A stretch of 64,000 bases of DNA, taken from Angiostrongylus vasorum. Lineage: Eukaryota; Nematoda; Chromadorea; Rhabditida; Metastrongylidae. The notes beneath the pieces were generated by a model. The model saw nothing but the letters and a program-made list of their open reading frames with translations. It ran no database searches and had not been told where the DNA came from. Each line of letters opens with the position of its first letter. The stretch's first letter is position 1. Location: contig JADANN010000461.1 of the NCBI GenBank assembly GCA_018806985.1, forward strand, positions 2,751,276-2,815,275, read 5' to 3'. Both the position numbers and the translations under genes were made by a program. Below are positions 63,701-64,000 of the stretch, piece by piece.

Positions 63701-64000
63701 GAAGTGTTCGCCATTCCATCAACATAGTTCTCGAGCTCTAATGCTATTTCGACTAATTTCTACTAAGCCTGCTATGACCGACTCGCCCTCACACCCGCTC
63801 ACTCAATCTTCCCTCTAGGTCCAATTTCGTCTATATAACTCTCACCCATTCCATACTCACCCATCTCCCAGCTGGTCCATATTGTTAGTCTCGAAACGAT
63901 TACGACTTATTACGGACTTTTTGGTGTGTAACATCTCATTAAATACGTAACAGATTTCCCGTTTTCATGTTCGAGTACTGTGAAATCAATTGGCTTCAAT
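60771..64000. other. No gene recognised
   Basis: A 140-codon frame at 60789-61211 and others of 60-97 codons (62394-62606, 62683-62976) have no recognisable domain. A weak SINE-B-like trace (GTTGCTGGTCGAACGTGG) lies near 61790. TATATAA at 63832 sits in a C-rich stretch and might be a promoter, without further support. Later exons of the contactin-like gene may lie here but none could be assigned. Confidence 0.35.

Overview
This is eukaryotic, AT-rich, repeat-dense DNA. The content fits a parasitic nematode, most likely a strongylid such as a hookworm: short exons with nematode-like splice sites, three families of tRNA-derived SINEs, and Penelope-like retroelements (PLEs) with reverse transcriptase (RT) and GIY-YIG domains. 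The species is an inference from this content and was not checked. There are no prokaryotic features. The names PLE-1 to PLE-6, SINE-A, SINE-B, SINE-C and RepD are my own working labels.

The only host gene I can support lies on the + strand across about 36.6-57.7 kb. It starts with a signal-peptide exon (36605-36683). Three exons follow that encode part of a C-type-lectin-like domain (41153-41299, 42118-42198, 42884-42987). Two exons then form one immunoglobulin domain (54832-54971, 57606-57725). A lectin-like domain before Ig domains, behind a signal peptide, is the layout of invertebrate contactin, a neuronal and septate-junction adhesion protein. At least one exon is missing between 42987 and 54832, because the phases do not join. 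The gene probably continues past 57.7 kb. Its introns are filled with repeats.

PLE material covers 1-1.6 kb, 8.2-9.0 kb, 13.5-16.1 kb, 43.5-45.3 kb, 46.2-50.0 kb and 53.9-54.5 kb. Every copy is broken by frameshifts or truncation. Three of them (13.6-16.1, 43.5-45.3 and 46.2-50.0 kb) have head-to-head inverted arms. The terminal repeats carry twelve hammerhead-ribozyme-like motifs. Three of these keep all core boxes: 1268-1302, 49826-49866 and 53913-53953. The motif at 1268-1302 sits in a 172-bp tandem duplication. The PLE at 43542-45280 lies inside a SINE-A copy and has a perfect 12-bp target-site duplication.

SINE-A (about 285 bp), SINE-B (about 360-390 bp) and SINE-C (about 200-290 bp) are scattered throughout in both orientations. 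Each has pol III A- and B-box-like sequences. SINE-A and SINE-B share a central domain of about 55 bp although their 3' parts differ. RepD (about 400 bp, five copies) ends in a (TAAG)n-like tail. Microsatellites are (TA)n, (GT)n, a (TTG)n-type array that seems to have grown from a PLE tail, and a pyrimidine tract. The rest, mainly 17.5-36 kb and 58-64 kb, is intergenic or intronic-looking sequence in which I recognise no genes.
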